Assembly (NCBI GenBank): GCA_963678275.1
Contig: OY782765.1
Location: 62,001-126,000, forward strand
Origin: G963677445 sp963678275
GTDB lineage: Bacteria; Bacteroidota; Ignavibacteria; Ignavibacteriales; Melioribacteraceae
Direction of reading: 5' to 3'
DNA length: 64,000 nucleotides
Shown: positions 53,648 through 63,330 of the stretch, piece by piece
Layout: each line of letters begins with the position of its first letter
Position numbering within the stretch: the first letter of the stretch is position 1
Translations under genes and position numbers: made by a program
Notes under the pieces: model-generated
Told to the model about the DNA's origin: nothing
Databases searched by the model: none
The model's input: the letters and a program-made list of their open reading frames with translations, nothing else

Positions 53648-53796
53648 GTGAATCCTCCCCCGACCTCCGGCAAAAAACGACCGGAGGCCACCCCCTTGCT
53701 TGCATCCCCATGGGGCCGAAGGGGGACATTGTGTCTTTTATCCCCCTTTGGAGGGGGTGGATTCAAAGTGTTTTTCTTTGAAGACGGGGGAGGACT
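53648..53796. repeat. GC-rich nested palindrome cluster
   Basis: The outer arms AATCCTCCCCCG (53651-53662) and CGGGGGAGGACT (53785-53796) enclose several hairpins. These are CCTCCGG / CCGGAGG (53665-53687), CCCCCTT / AAGGGGG (53691-53725) around CCCCATGGGG, and CCCCC / GGGGG (53741-53756). TGAATCC pairs with GGATTCA. The whole is likely to fold strongly in either strand. Confidence 0.75.
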
Positions 53797-53920
53797 ATCC
53801 TTGAGCTAATCGATAACTTTTCTTTTTCTGACTCCATCACCTTATGGATTTAGAATCGCGGCCTGATTATCGGCAACATGTTGTTAGCAGGCTTTTTTGA
53901 CAATTTTTGCTCCCTGGATT

Positions 53921-53961
53921 ATCCTCAACATGTTGGCGTTAGTGTGGTGATAAGAGCCTAA
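53921..53961. repeat. 41-bp direct repeat, copy 2
   Basis: Partner of 53441-53481. A shorter related piece, CAACATGTTGTTAG, precedes it at about 53875. Confidence 0.85.
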
Positions 53962-54030
53962 TATGGTAAGGGCAGAACCAAAAAGGAATAATTATAATCA
54001 TAGACTGGCGGAGTCAGAAGCAAGGAGTTA

Positions 54031-54075
54031 TTTAATTGATAATGGATAATTGACAATTGATTATTAAAAGATGAC
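54031..54075. repeat. AT-rich repeat fragment ending AAAAGATGAC
   Basis: It shares TTTAATTGATAA and TTAAAAGATGAC with 10633-10656 and resembles 24233-24284. Together they look like pieces of one degenerate family. Confidence 0.5.
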
Positions 54076-54352
54076 CCGGTTTTTTATTTTATTAAAACAT
54101 CCCTGACCACCATTCTAATCCTGGTAACCCTGTTTTTTCCGGGTCCATCAGCGAAATCCGCGGGATATAATGTCCCGGTTAATAAGGCAATAAGGTTCAA
54201 ATTTTGAGGCCCTGCCATTGCTATTAAGGTTAAAAGATTAAAGAATAAAGTTTTTTTGTTGGGTCTTTAAAAGAGAAATTCTCGCATCAGAAGCAATCGT
54301 CATTATACGAAAAATTTTTGAGCTCATGGAATATTTATAAATTGTCTTTGAA

Positions 54353-54428
54353 GTTGTTCATTGAACATTATTAATTGTTAATTGAAATTTGCCATTTTGC
54401 TTAGAATTTAACTCCTTACGGGTAAATC
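54353..54428 (-). repeat. Inverted copy of the 24.2-kb repeat end
   Basis: Read on the minus strand it gives CCGTAAGGAGTTAAATTCTA, then GCAAAATGGCAAATTTC and CAATTAACAATTAATAATGT, nearly as at 24192-24263. This is the clearest distant copy of the family and is in the opposite orientation. Confidence 0.8.
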
Positions 54429-54680
54429 TTATGTAACAAATAATATTATTTATCCTGTCAGGGACAGCATATTGGTAAAAAATATGGAAACAGAATATAT
54501 AGTGTATCGTCAGGTACATGATATTTATCAACGGGAGTTCAATTATTATCACAGGGGGAGAAAATGATATTTTGCTTAAAATAAAAATAATAATACCGGT
54601 TCTCACAGTAGGCTTGCTAAAGCAACCCTATTTTAATAACTTTAAAGTTATTTTTTTCACAACTAATCCGAAAAATTCCT

Positions 54681-57143
54681 ATGAAGTATCCTTTTAAAGA
54701 AGTAGAAGAAAAGTGGCAGAAATATTGGGAAGAGAATAAAACTTTCTCAACTGACCTGGAAAAGAATGACAAAAATATTTATTGCCTTGTAATGTTTATT
54801 TATCCATCGGGCGCGAAGCTGCATTGCGGCCACTGGTATAACTATGGCCCGACCGATTCATGGGCGCGTTATAAGAAGCTGCGGGGTTATAATGTATTCG
54901 AACCGATAGGTTATGACGCTTTTGGCCTTCCCGCTGAGAACTATGCCATAAAAACCGGCATTCATCCTTATGACAGCACTATGACCAATATTGAAGATAT
55001 CCGCGGACAGCTTAAACAGATGGGATGTATGTATGACTGGAATTCGGAATTAAAAACCTGCGAGCCTGAATATTACAAATGGAACCAGTGGATGTTTCTC
55101 CAGATGTACAAGAAAGGGCTGGCATATAGGAAAAAAGCCCCGGTAAACTGGGACCCCGTTGATCAGACTGTGCTGGCAAATGAACAGGTTCTCCCGGATG
55201 GCACGGCGGAACGCTCAGGAGCTAAAGTTGAGAAAAGGATGCTTTCACAATGGTTCCTCAAGATAACAGATTACGCTGATGAACTCCTTGATGGTCTTGA
55301 AAAAATTGACTGGCCCGAAAAAACAAAATCTATGCAGCAAAACTGGATTGGAAGAAGTTACGGTTCCGAAGTGGTTTTTGATATTGAAGGTTCGGATGAA
55401 AAACTGCCGGTATTTACTACCAGACCTGATACACTTTTCGGTGTTACCTATGTTGTGATAGCTCCCGAAAAAAGCCTGGCGCTGGAAATTACCACTGAAG
55501 AAAATATTGGGAAGGTTAAAGAATATATCGAGCAGAGTAAAGCTCTTTCTGAAATTGAACGTACCTCGGCCGTAAAAGAAAAAACCGGAGTGCCTACCGG
55601 AGCATACGCGATCAACCCGGTAAATGGTGAAAGGGTGCCGATCTGGATTGGCGATTATGTACTTGAGAGTTACGGCACAGGTTATGTTATGGCGGTTCCG
55701 GCCCATGATGAAAGGGACTTCGAATTCGCGAAAAAATTCGGGCTACCGATACGTAAGGTTATTCTCGAACCGGGAACGGAAGAAGATAAAGAACTGGAAG
55801 AAGCTTTTACAGCTCCCGGAACCATGATCAATTCCGGTGAATTTAACGGGCTTTCTTCAGATGAAGGGAAGAAAAAAGTTACTGAATACCTTGAAAAAAG
55901 GGAAAAGGGATGTGAAAAGGTCAATTACCGACTTCGGGACTGGCTGATATCGCGTCAGCGTTACTGGGGCACTCCAATCCCGATTGTGCACTGTGAAAAA
56001 TGTGGTGAGGTTCCGGTGCCGGAAGAACAGCTCCCTGTTAAACTTCCTTACGATGTCGATTTTTCACTCGGCAGCGGATCACCTCTGGCAAGAAATGAAA
56101 AATTTGTAAATACTACTTGTCCATCCTGCGGCGCGCCGGCAAAAAGAGACGCCGATACTATGGATACCTTTGTTGATTCTTCCTGGTATTATCTGCGTTA
56201 TCTTAATCCCTCCTCAGATAAAATATTTGATACCGAACGGGCTAAAAACTGGAGCCCTGTTGATATGTATGTCGGCGGCGCGGAACATGCCACTATGCAT
56301 CTGCTTTATGCCCGCTTCGTTCATAAATTTCTGCGGGATGAAGGCCTTGTTTCAACTGATGAACCCTTTCAGAAACTTCTTCACCAGGGGACTATAACGA
56401 ACCAGGGAGCCAAAATGTCGAAATCGAGGGGTAATGTTGTCAACCCCGATCAGTTTACCGTAAAATATGGCGCTGACGCTTTCAGGATGTACCTTATGTT
56501 CATGGGACCTTATGAGCTTGGCGGCGACTGGAGTGACAAAGGGATTGTCGGCATCGATCGTTTTGTTAATAAGGTCTATACATTCGCGAAAGAACTGGAA
56601 TGTGAAAAGCCTGTCGCTATTCCCGATAAATTTAATATCGCGGAATTAAATGAAGCGGAAAAAAATCTTTACAGAAAGGTGAATATCACCCTTGATAAAT
56701 TTGATAATGAACTTGACAACTTCCGTTTTAACACCGCTTTGGCTTTTCTGATGGAATTATCCAATGAAATGCAGAAAGATTTCGGAAATACAAGAGATGA
56801 ACTTAAGTATTATGTTTTTGAGCGTTTCATTACAATGCTGGCTCCTCTTGCTCCACATCTGGCAGAGGAATGCCGGAGTCTTATCGGACAAAGTGAAACA
56901 TTATTTGAAAATCCGGTATTTTATGAAGCGGATAAAAACGCGCTTACTGTCGATGAGGTTACAATTGTTGTGCAGGTAAATGGCAAGGTAAGGGCAAAGA
57001 TGAATATGCCGGTTAATTCTGATGAAGAAGCTGTCAAAAAACAGGCTTATGAAGAACAGAAAGTAATCGCTCATACCGAAGGTAAAAAAATAATTAAAGA
57101 AATATATATCAAAAATAAAATTTTAAATATTGTCGCGAAGTAG
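54681..57143 (+). CDS. leuS: Leucyl-tRNA synthetase
   Basis: 820 residues. The HIGH-type signature region KLHCGHWYNYGPTDSWARY, the editing (CP1) domain with TTRPDTLFGVTYVVIAPE, and KMSKS at about 578-582 (GAKMSKSRGNVVNPDQ) identify a class I LeuRS. A zinc-like CEKCGEVPVP and CPSCGAP lie in the insertion. It ends with the anticodon-binding and C-terminal domain (VVQVNGKVRAKM). The start is ATG 54681 (MKYPFKEVEEKWQKYW). serS follows 61 bases later. Confidence 0.97.
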   Translation: MKYPFKEVEEKWQKYWEENKTFSTDLEKNDKNIYCLVMFIYPSGAKLHCGHWYNYGPTDSWARYKKLRGYNVFEPIGYDAFGLPAENYAIKTGIHPYDSTMTNIEDIRGQLKQMGCMYDWNSELKTCEPEYYKWNQWMFLQMYKKGLAYRKKAPVNWDPVDQTVLANEQVLPDGTAERSGAKVEKRMLSQWFLKITDYADELLDGLEKIDWPEKTKSMQQNWIGRSYGSEVVFDIEGSDEKLPVFTTRPDTLFGVTYVVIAPEKSLALEITTEENIGKVKEYIEQSKALSEIERTSAVKEKTGVPTGAYAINPVNGERVPIWIGDYVLESYGTGYVMAVPAHDERDFEFAKKFGLPIRKVILEPGTEEDKELEEAFTAPGTMINSGEFNGLSSDEGKKKVTEYLEKREKGCEKVNYRLRDWLISRQRYWGTPIPIVHCEKCGEVPVPEEQLPVKLPYDVDFSLGSGSPLARNEKFVNTTCPSCGAPAKRDADTMDTFVDSSWYYLRYLNPSSDKIFDTERAKNWSPVDMYVGGAEHATMHLLYARFVHKFLRDEGLVSTDEPFQKLLHQGTITNQGAKMSKSRGNVVNPDQFTVKYGADAFRMYLMFMGPYELGGDWSDKGIVGIDRFVNKVYTFAKELECEKPVAIPDKFNIAELNEAEKNLYRKVNITLDKFDNELDNFRFNTALAFLMELSNEMQKDFGNTRDELKYYVFERFITMLAPLAPHLAEECRSLIGQSETLFENPVFYEADKNALTVDEVTIVVQVNGKVRAKMNMPVNSDEEAVKKQAYEEQKVIAHTEGKKIIKEIYIKNKILNIVAK

Positions 57144-57204
57144 AACTTATGTTCATAATTTCGTAAAGCAGCAGAAGATTTGAAAATATCATAAAGAGAG
57201 AAAT

Positions 57205-58482
57205 ATGCTTGACTTAAAATTCATCAGGGAAAATCCTGAAATTGTAAGAAAATCGGTTGAAAACAAAAATGAAAAAGGTAATGTTGATGAGATCCTTTCT
57301 CTTGATAAAGATAGACGTTCCCTTCTTCAGGAAGTTGAGGAATTAAAAGCGCGCCGCAACCAGGTGAGCAAAGAAATTCCGAAATTGAAAAAGGCGGGTG
57401 AGAATGCTGATGATCTGCTCGCGGAAATGAAAACAGTTTCTGACGACATTAAAAGGCTGGATGAAGAGGTGAGGCAGGTTAATGATAAACTCAGACTTCA
57501 TCTTATCAGAATTCCCAACCTTCCCCATGAATCAGTTCCTGTTGGCAAATCGGCCGATGATAATGTGGAGACAAAAGTATGGTATCCTGATGATTTTAAC
57601 GCCGAAAAAGATTTTACCCCGATGGACCATCTGCAGCTTGGCAAAAAATTAAATATACTCGATTTTGAGAGAGGGGCAAAAATCAGCGGCACAGGTTTTC
57701 CGGTTTACGTCGGGAAAGGAGCGACTCTCGAAAGAGCTTTGATTAATTATATGATTAATTTCCATATAGAAAAACATGGTTATACCGAAATTATGCCTCC
57801 GCTGCTTGTGAACAGGGATTCCATGTTCGGAACAGGGCAGATACCAAAACTTGAAGAAGATATGTATTTCATGGAAAAAGATGACCTTTTTGCCATACCG
57901 ACCGCCGAAGTGCCTATTACGAATATGCACAGGGAGGAAATACTCAGTGAAGAGCAGCTACCGGTAAAATATGCCGGTTACAGCCCCTGTTTCCGAAGGG
58001 AAGCCGGTTCGCACGGCAAGGAATCGAAAGGTTTTCTGAGAGTGCATCAGTTCAACAAAGTTGAAATGGTAAAAATGGTCAGGCCGGACAGTTCCTATGA
58101 AGAACTTGAGCTTCTTCTTAATGACGCGCTCGATATCCTTCATGAACTGAAAATTCCATATCGTGTTTTATTGCTTTGCACAGGCGACTTAAGTTTTGCC
58201 GCCGCGAAATGTTATGATATCGAAACCTGGTCGCCTGCCGAGAAGAAATGGCTTGAGGCCTCTTCATGCAGTAATTTTGAGGATTTTCAGGCGCGCAGGG
58301 CCAACATCAGGTACCGCAGGGCTGAAGATAAAAAACCTGAGTTTGTTCATACTCTCAATGGTTCGGGACTCGCGACAAGCCGTCTGATGGTTTCAATTTT
58401 AGAAAACTATCAAACCCCTGAAGGAAAGGTGATCGTACCGAAACCGCTCCAGAAATATACAGGTTTTGAAATAATAGGCTGA
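57205..58482 (+). CDS. serS: Seryl-tRNA synthetase
   Basis: 425 residues. The N-terminal long-helix arm (LDLKFIRENPEIVRKSVENK to about residue 100) binds tRNA. The class II core has motif 2 PCFRREAGSHGKESKGFLRV and motif 3 NGSGLATSRLMVSILENYQ. The enzyme charges tRNA-Ser and tRNA-Sec. ATG 57205 is preceded by AGAGAG. A strong terminator follows. Confidence 0.97.
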   Translation: MLDLKFIRENPEIVRKSVENKNEKGNVDEILSLDKDRRSLLQEVEELKARRNQVSKEIPKLKKAGENADDLLAEMKTVSDDIKRLDEEVRQVNDKLRLHLIRIPNLPHESVPVGKSADDNVETKVWYPDDFNAEKDFTPMDHLQLGKKLNILDFERGAKISGTGFPVYVGKGATLERALINYMINFHIEKHGYTEIMPPLLVNRDSMFGTGQIPKLEEDMYFMEKDDLFAIPTAEVPITNMHREEILSEEQLPVKYAGYSPCFRREAGSHGKESKGFLRVHQFNKVEMVKMVRPDSSYEELELLLNDALDILHELKIPYRVLLLCTGDLSFAAAKCYDIETWSPAEKKWLEASSCSNFEDFQARRANIRYRRAEDKKPEFVHTLNGSGLATSRLMVSILENYQTPEGKVIVPKPLQKYTGFEIIG

Positions 58483-58537
58483 TATTTTTTTATATACGAA
58501 ACTATTTTGTATTTTTTAACGTATTAAAAAACGGGGA

Positions 58538-58595
58538 AAAGCTCAATATTGCCATTTTGAAAAAAAATCAATATTGGGCTTTACTCTTTTTTTAT
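58538..58595 (+). terminator. Rho-independent terminator after serS
   Basis: Arms AAAGCTCAATATTG (58538-58551) and CAATATTGGGCTTT (58569-58582) pair over 14 positions with one G-U wobble and are followed by CTTTTTTTAT. Confidence 0.85.
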
Positions 58596-58641
58596 AAGCC
58601 CGGCGTTTTTTCTTTAATAAGCAGATATCAAGTGTTATTTA

Positions 58642-60390
58642 ATGAAATATCTTTCTGAATTAAAAAAATATTTTTACCGATACCGAAAAACCCTCTACCT
58701 GGGTATTCTCTTTATTCTTATATCCAATTTTGCCCAGGTATCTATCCCAATGCTGCTCAGGGAGAGTATTGACCAGATAAATATTAAAGAGGATTATTCA
58801 CGGCTTTATTATTACGCTATGTTTATTGTCGGGGCGGCTTTACTCAGCGGATTGTTCCGTTTTCTTATAAGACAGACAGTTATTGTTGTTTCCCGAAAAA
58901 TTGAATATGATCTGAGGCATGATTTCTGGGAACATATACAGAAGCTTTCTCTTAATTTTTTCCAGAACAACAGCACCGGCAATATAATGGCTCACGCGAC
59001 CAATGATGTAAGCGCTGTGAGGATGTTTGTCGGTCCGGCGGTAATGTATTCCATCGACACTGTCACCAAATTTCTGATTGTTATTTTAATAATGACCGCT
59101 ATTAGTCCGGCCCTTACTCTTTACACTCTTCTGCCTCTGCCGCTTCTCTCATGGTTTGTATATAAGCTCAGTAAGAAAATCCATAAAAAATTCACCCGAA
59201 TTCAGGAGAAATTTTCAGACATTACCACAAAAGCTCAGGAAAGTTTTTCAGGGATCAGGGTTATTAAATCCTATATCAGGGAAGAATCTGAGATAGAGGA
59301 GTTTCGTAAACTGGGTAAAGAATATCTTGAAAGAAACATGGACAAGGTGAAGATACAGGCCCTTTTTCAGCCGATTCTTTATCTTATCTCAGGTCTGTCG
59401 ATTATCATTGTTATTTCGGCCGGGGGGTATATGGTCATCGAAGGCTCTCTTACCCTCGGTGATATTTCCGCGTTCGTAATATATCTCGGCCTCTTAATCT
59501 GGCCGATGATCGCTTTCGGATGGGTTGTGAATATTATCCAGCAGGCGGACGCGAGTATGAAAAGAATAAAGAAGCTGCTTGATGAGGAACCTGCCATAAA
59601 GGAAAGTTACCGCACCAGTTATCTTATCAACAGTGTAAAAGGAAATTTGAAATTTGATAACGTAAGTTTCCAATACAGGAAAGATTTACCTCCGGCATTA
59701 AAGAATATTAATTTAGATATTAAAGCGGGGGAAACCGTTTCATTTATCGGGCATACAGGTTCTGGAAAATCTTCACTGGTAAGTCTTATACCGAGGCTCT
59801 ATGATGTAACAGCGGGTTCATTACTGATTGATGGAAGGGATGTCAGGGAAATCCCCCTTTCGGTATTGCGGAGGAATATCGGTTTTGTAACTCAGGAAAC
59901 CTTTTTGTTTTCCGATAAACTTGAAAAGAATATCCTTTACGGGGGTGATAAATTTTCAGATGATCTGCTCTACAGGGTTGCGGCTATTTCCAGAATCAAT
60001 AAAGATGTCGATGGTTTTCCGCAAGGTTATGATACGATTCTTGGCGAACGTGGAATAACACTTTCCGGCGGTCAGAAACAGAGAACCTCTATAGCGCGGG
60101 CGCTGGCAATAAATCCGAAAGTTCTCATTCTCGACGATTCTTTTTCAGCGGTTGATACGGCTACCGAGGAGGAAATTTTAGGGAAATTAAAGGAGCACAG
60201 AAAGGGATTAACAAATATTATAATAAGTCACAGGATATCAACCGTTAAAAACTCAGACAGAATTTATGTAGTGAATGAAGGAGAAATTGCGGAGGAGGGA
60301 ACACATGACGAGCTTATTGAAGCGAACGGGCTTTATGCCGAACTGCATTATAAACAGCTACTTGAAGAAGAACTGAAAGGTATCAACTGA
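58642..60390 (+). CDS. ABC exporter half-transporter with degenerate Walker B (heterodimer partner 1)
   Basis: 582 residues. Six membrane helices (about 20-310) precede an ATPase domain with Walker A GHTGSGKSS (about 370), the signature LSGGQKQR (about 474) and Walker B VLILDDSFSAVD (about 494). The usual catalytic Glu after Walker B is Asp here, as in the degenerate subunit of TM287/288-type heterodimers. It overlaps the next gene by one base (TGATGG). It probably exports lipid or drug-like substrates with its neighbour. Confidence 0.93.
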   Translation: MKYLSELKKYFYRYRKTLYLGILFILISNFAQVSIPMLLRESIDQINIKEDYSRLYYYAMFIVGAALLSGLFRFLIRQTVIVVSRKIEYDLRHDFWEHIQKLSLNFFQNNSTGNIMAHATNDVSAVRMFVGPAVMYSIDTVTKFLIVILIMTAISPALTLYTLLPLPLLSWFVYKLSKKIHKKFTRIQEKFSDITTKAQESFSGIRVIKSYIREESEIEEFRKLGKEYLERNMDKVKIQALFQPILYLISGLSIIIVISAGGYMVIEGSLTLGDISAFVIYLGLLIWPMIAFGWVVNIIQQADASMKRIKKLLDEEPAIKESYRTSYLINSVKGNLKFDNVSFQYRKDLPPALKNINLDIKAGETVSFIGHTGSGKSSLVSLIPRLYDVTAGSLLIDGRDVREIPLSVLRRNIGFVTQETFLFSDKLEKNILYGGDKFSDDLLYRVAAISRINKDVDGFPQGYDTILGERGITLSGGQKQRTSIARALAINPKVLILDDSFSAVDTATEEEILGKLKEHRKGLTNIIISHRISTVKNSDRIYVVNEGEIAEEGTHDELIEANGLYAELHYKQLLEEELKGIN

Positions 60391-62177
60391 TGGCAGAACA
60401 CAAAGATGATGAAGTTCTGGGCAAAGCCTACGATTCAAAACTGATGAGAAGACTTCTCGGCTACGTCCGACCATATAAAAAATATGTGGTCTTAGCCATT
60501 TTACTGAATCTTATCGTCGCGGGACTCGGACCTTTAAGGCCCTATCTTACAAAAATCGCTATCGATGACAGCATTGCCAATAAAGATTATGAAGGATTGA
60601 TACTTATTTCGGTTCTTCTGATCGGGTCGCTTATTATCCAGGGGGTTGTTCAGTACCTGTTAACTTACTTTACACAGCTTATGGGTCAGAAAATAATCTA
60701 TGATCTCAGGATAAAAATATTCAGCCACGTACAGAAACTGGCGCTAAAATATTTTGATAAAACCCCTATCGGACGGATTGTGACGAGGACCACAAATGAT
60801 GTTGAGTCATTGAATGAGCTCTTTTCTTCAGGGATAGTTATGGTGTTCAGTGATATATTTATAATTATCTGGATACTTATGTTTATGTTCTTTATGGCCT
60901 GGGACCTTTCACTTGTAACACTTTCCGTGCTTCCGGTTCTGATATACGCCACATTTCTGTTCAGAAGAAAAGTGAGGGAGTCATACAGGGATGTAAGGTT
61001 TCATCTCGCGAGGCTGAATTCTTATATGCAGGAACATATATCAGGAATGAATATTGTCCAGCTATTTAACAGGGAGAAAGAGGAAACTAAAAAATTCGGT
61101 TCAATAAATGAAGATCACAAAAACGCGAATATAAGGTCTATCTTTTATTACGCGGTATTTTTTCCGGTTGTTGAAATACTGAGCTCAATAGCCATCGCGC
61201 TTATTATATGGTATGGAGGGGGAGAAGTTGTCAGCAGCACAATGACAATAGGAGTGTTATTCGCCTTTATTCAATACACCGAAATGTTTTTCAGACCAGT
61301 CAGGGACCTCTCGGAAAAATATAATATACTTCAGACCGCGATGGCATCATCTGAAAGAATATTTAAATTACTGGATAATGATACATTTATCAAAAACCCT
61401 GAAACGCCGGTTAAACTCGAAAATTTAGAGGGAAAAATCGAATTTGAGAATGTCTGGTTTGCCTATAATAAAGATGAGTATGTTTTGAAAGACCTCTCAT
61501 TTTCTATTAATCCGGGGGAAACTGTAGCTATAGTGGGAGCCACAGGAGCCGGAAAGACAAGTATTATTAACATACTCACCCGGTTTTATGATATTCAAAA
61601 GGGAAAAATAAAGGTAGATGGGAAAGATATTACCGAGCTGGATAAACGTGAATTAAGGAAATATATAGCGGTAGTCTTGCAGGATGTATTCCTTTTTTCA
61701 GGTACGGTTGAGTCAAATATAAGTCTTGGCGATCCGGACATCACAATGGAACAGATGGAGGAAGCCGCAAAAACAGTCGGCGCCCGGAAGTTTATTAACA
61801 GCCTGCCCGATAAATTTCAGGAAAAGGTAATGGAAAAGGGAGCTACGATAAGTGTTGGTCAGAAACAGCTCATTTCTTTTGCCCGGGCTTTGGCGCGTGA
61901 CCCTGGAATTCTTATTCTTGATGAAGCGACTTCCAGTATTGATACCGAAACAGAGATACTTATTCAAAGGGCAATCGAAAAATTGCTCAGGGGAAGAACC
62001 TCAATAGTAATAGCTCATCGTCTTTCCACTATTCAGAACGCCGATAAAATAATTGTGATGCATAAAGGTGAAATAAGGGAGATGGGCACACATCAGCAAT
62101 TGATCGCTGAAAGGGGCATTTACTTCAAGCTCTATCAGCTTCAATATAAAGAACAGGAGATAACAAAAACAGCTTAA
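60390..62177 (+). CDS. ABC exporter half-transporter, catalytic partner (heterodimer partner 2)
   Basis: 595 residues. Six membrane helices (about 30-330) precede an ATPase domain with Walker A GATGAGKTS (about 382), the unusual signature ISVGQKQL (about 486) and Walker B ILILDEATSSID with the catalytic Glu intact. The altered signature would face the degenerate Walker site of partner 1, giving one weak and one active ATP site, as known for heterodimeric exporters. This is inferred from the motifs and the one-base overlap. Confidence 0.93.
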   Translation: MAEHKDDEVLGKAYDSKLMRRLLGYVRPYKKYVVLAILLNLIVAGLGPLRPYLTKIAIDDSIANKDYEGLILISVLLIGSLIIQGVVQYLLTYFTQLMGQKIIYDLRIKIFSHVQKLALKYFDKTPIGRIVTRTTNDVESLNELFSSGIVMVFSDIFIIIWILMFMFFMAWDLSLVTLSVLPVLIYATFLFRRKVRESYRDVRFHLARLNSYMQEHISGMNIVQLFNREKEETKKFGSINEDHKNANIRSIFYYAVFFPVVEILSSIAIALIIWYGGGEVVSSTMTIGVLFAFIQYTEMFFRPVRDLSEKYNILQTAMASSERIFKLLDNDTFIKNPETPVKLENLEGKIEFENVWFAYNKDEYVLKDLSFSINPGETVAIVGATGAGKTSIINILTRFYDIQKGKIKVDGKDITELDKRELRKYIAVVLQDVFLFSGTVESNISLGDPDITMEQMEEAAKTVGARKFINSLPDKFQEKVMEKGATISVGQKQLISFARALARDPGILILDEATSSIDTETEILIQRAIEKLLRGRTSIVIAHRLSTIQNADKIIVMHKGEIREMGTHQQLIAERGIYFKLYQLQYKEQEITKTA

Positions 62178-62194
62178 AATAAGGAGAGAAATAT

Positions 62195-63226
62195 ATGCCC
62201 GGAACAAGTTTTATGACGCTTCCCCGCCACATCCTTGAAACTCAGAAGAGTTTCCCCCACGCGACCGGGGAATTATCCGCTCTGTTGCATGAGTTGTCGC
62301 TGGCAGCCAAAGTAATTTCCCTTCAGGTAAATAAAGCCGGTCTGGTTGATATATTAGGATTCTCGGGTCATAATAATGTCCATGGCGAGCAGGTAAAAAA
62401 GCTTGATATGTACGCTCATGATATGCTCATAAGAGCGATGGACCACGGGGGGCATTTATGTGTGATGGCTTCTGAAGAAGAAGAGGATATCATTCATATA
62501 CCCAAGCACAAGACTATAGGCAAATACGCGCTGGTTTTTGATCCGCTCGACGGCTCTTCGAATATTGACGCTAATGTCAGTATAGGAACAATATTTTCTG
62601 TATACCGCAGGATCAGTCCCGACGGCACACCGGGTACTCTGGAAGATTGTCTTCAGCCCGGGTTTAAACAGGTCGCTGCCGGGTATATTGTTTACGGTTC
62701 AAGTACAATTCTCGTCTATACAACCGGCGATAAAGTATATGGTTTTACCCTGGACCCCGCATTCGGTGAATTTATTTTATCACATGATGATATCAAGCTG
62801 CCCAAAAAGGCGAAAATCTACAGCATCAATGAAGGGAATTATAAATATTGGCCTGAAGGATTAAAAAAATATATAAAATATCTTCAGGATGCTGATAACA
62901 GGAGAGGAAAACCCTATACTTCGAGGTATATAGGTTCAATGGTCGCCGATATACACCGTAATATGCTTTACGGAGGAATATTTATGTATCCGGCAGATAA
63001 AAGAAGCCCGAACGGTAAATTGCGGCTTATGTATGAATGTAATCCGATGGCGATGATCATTGAAGCTGCCGGAGGACTTGCCACCGATGGCAGGAACAGG
63101 ATTCTGGATATTACACCCTCAAGTCTTCACCAGAGAACACCCATTTATATCGGTAACAGGGAAGAGGTGGAGATGGTCGATAAGTTTATCGATGAATTTA
63201 AAATACTGGACGGTTCGGAACAATAA
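62195..63226 (+). CDS. fbp: Fructose-1,6-bisphosphatase, class I
   Basis: 343 residues. The metal site motif FDPLDGSSNIDANVSIGTIF (about 115-134), ASEEEE near residue 91, and YTSRYIGSMVADIHRNMLYG and LMYECNPMAMIIEAAGG in the C-terminal half identify class I FBPase. It drives gluconeogenesis. ATG 62195 has GGAGAG about seven bases upstream. A terminator follows at 63259. Confidence 0.96.
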   Translation: MPGTSFMTLPRHILETQKSFPHATGELSALLHELSLAAKVISLQVNKAGLVDILGFSGHNNVHGEQVKKLDMYAHDMLIRAMDHGGHLCVMASEEEEDIIHIPKHKTIGKYALVFDPLDGSSNIDANVSIGTIFSVYRRISPDGTPGTLEDCLQPGFKQVAAGYIVYGSSTILVYTTGDKVYGFTLDPAFGEFILSHDDIKLPKKAKIYSINEGNYKYWPEGLKKYIKYLQDADNRRGKPYTSRYIGSMVADIHRNMLYGGIFMYPADKRSPNGKLRLMYECNPMAMIIEAAGGLATDGRNRILDITPSSLHQRTPIYIGNREEVEMVDKFIDEFKILDGSEQ

Positions 63227-63258
63227 TTTCCGGGACTTAATATTTCAGAAGATTTTTT

Positions 63259-63306
63259 GTCAGCGGTGAAAGAATGTGATTTTTTTACCGCTGACTTCAT
63301 TTTTTT
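63259..63306 (+). terminator. Terminator after fbp
   Basis: Stem GTCAGCGGT / ACCGCTGAC (9 bp) with a 19-base loop, then TTCATTTTTTTC. It lies 32 bases after the fbp stop and just before the end of the convergent small gene. Confidence 0.8.
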
Positions 63307-63330
63307 CTTCCTGTTATTCAGGCAATAATT

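Larger units (their letters stand above)
53211..54680. other. Second long repeat-filled intergenic region
   Basis: 1.47 kb between the protease and leuS with no credible gene. It contains the CTCGT palindrome, a 41-bp direct repeat pair, fragments of the 23.8-kb repeat family and a nested GC-rich palindrome cluster, listed separately. A small hairpin (TTTTCC..AGGC / GCCT..GGAAAA) lies at about 53484-53509. Confidence 0.7.

Noticed and set aside
54358..54606. Minus-strand frame of 82 codons upstream of leuS
   Set aside because: It consists partly of the inverted repeat copy and has no recognisable protein features.
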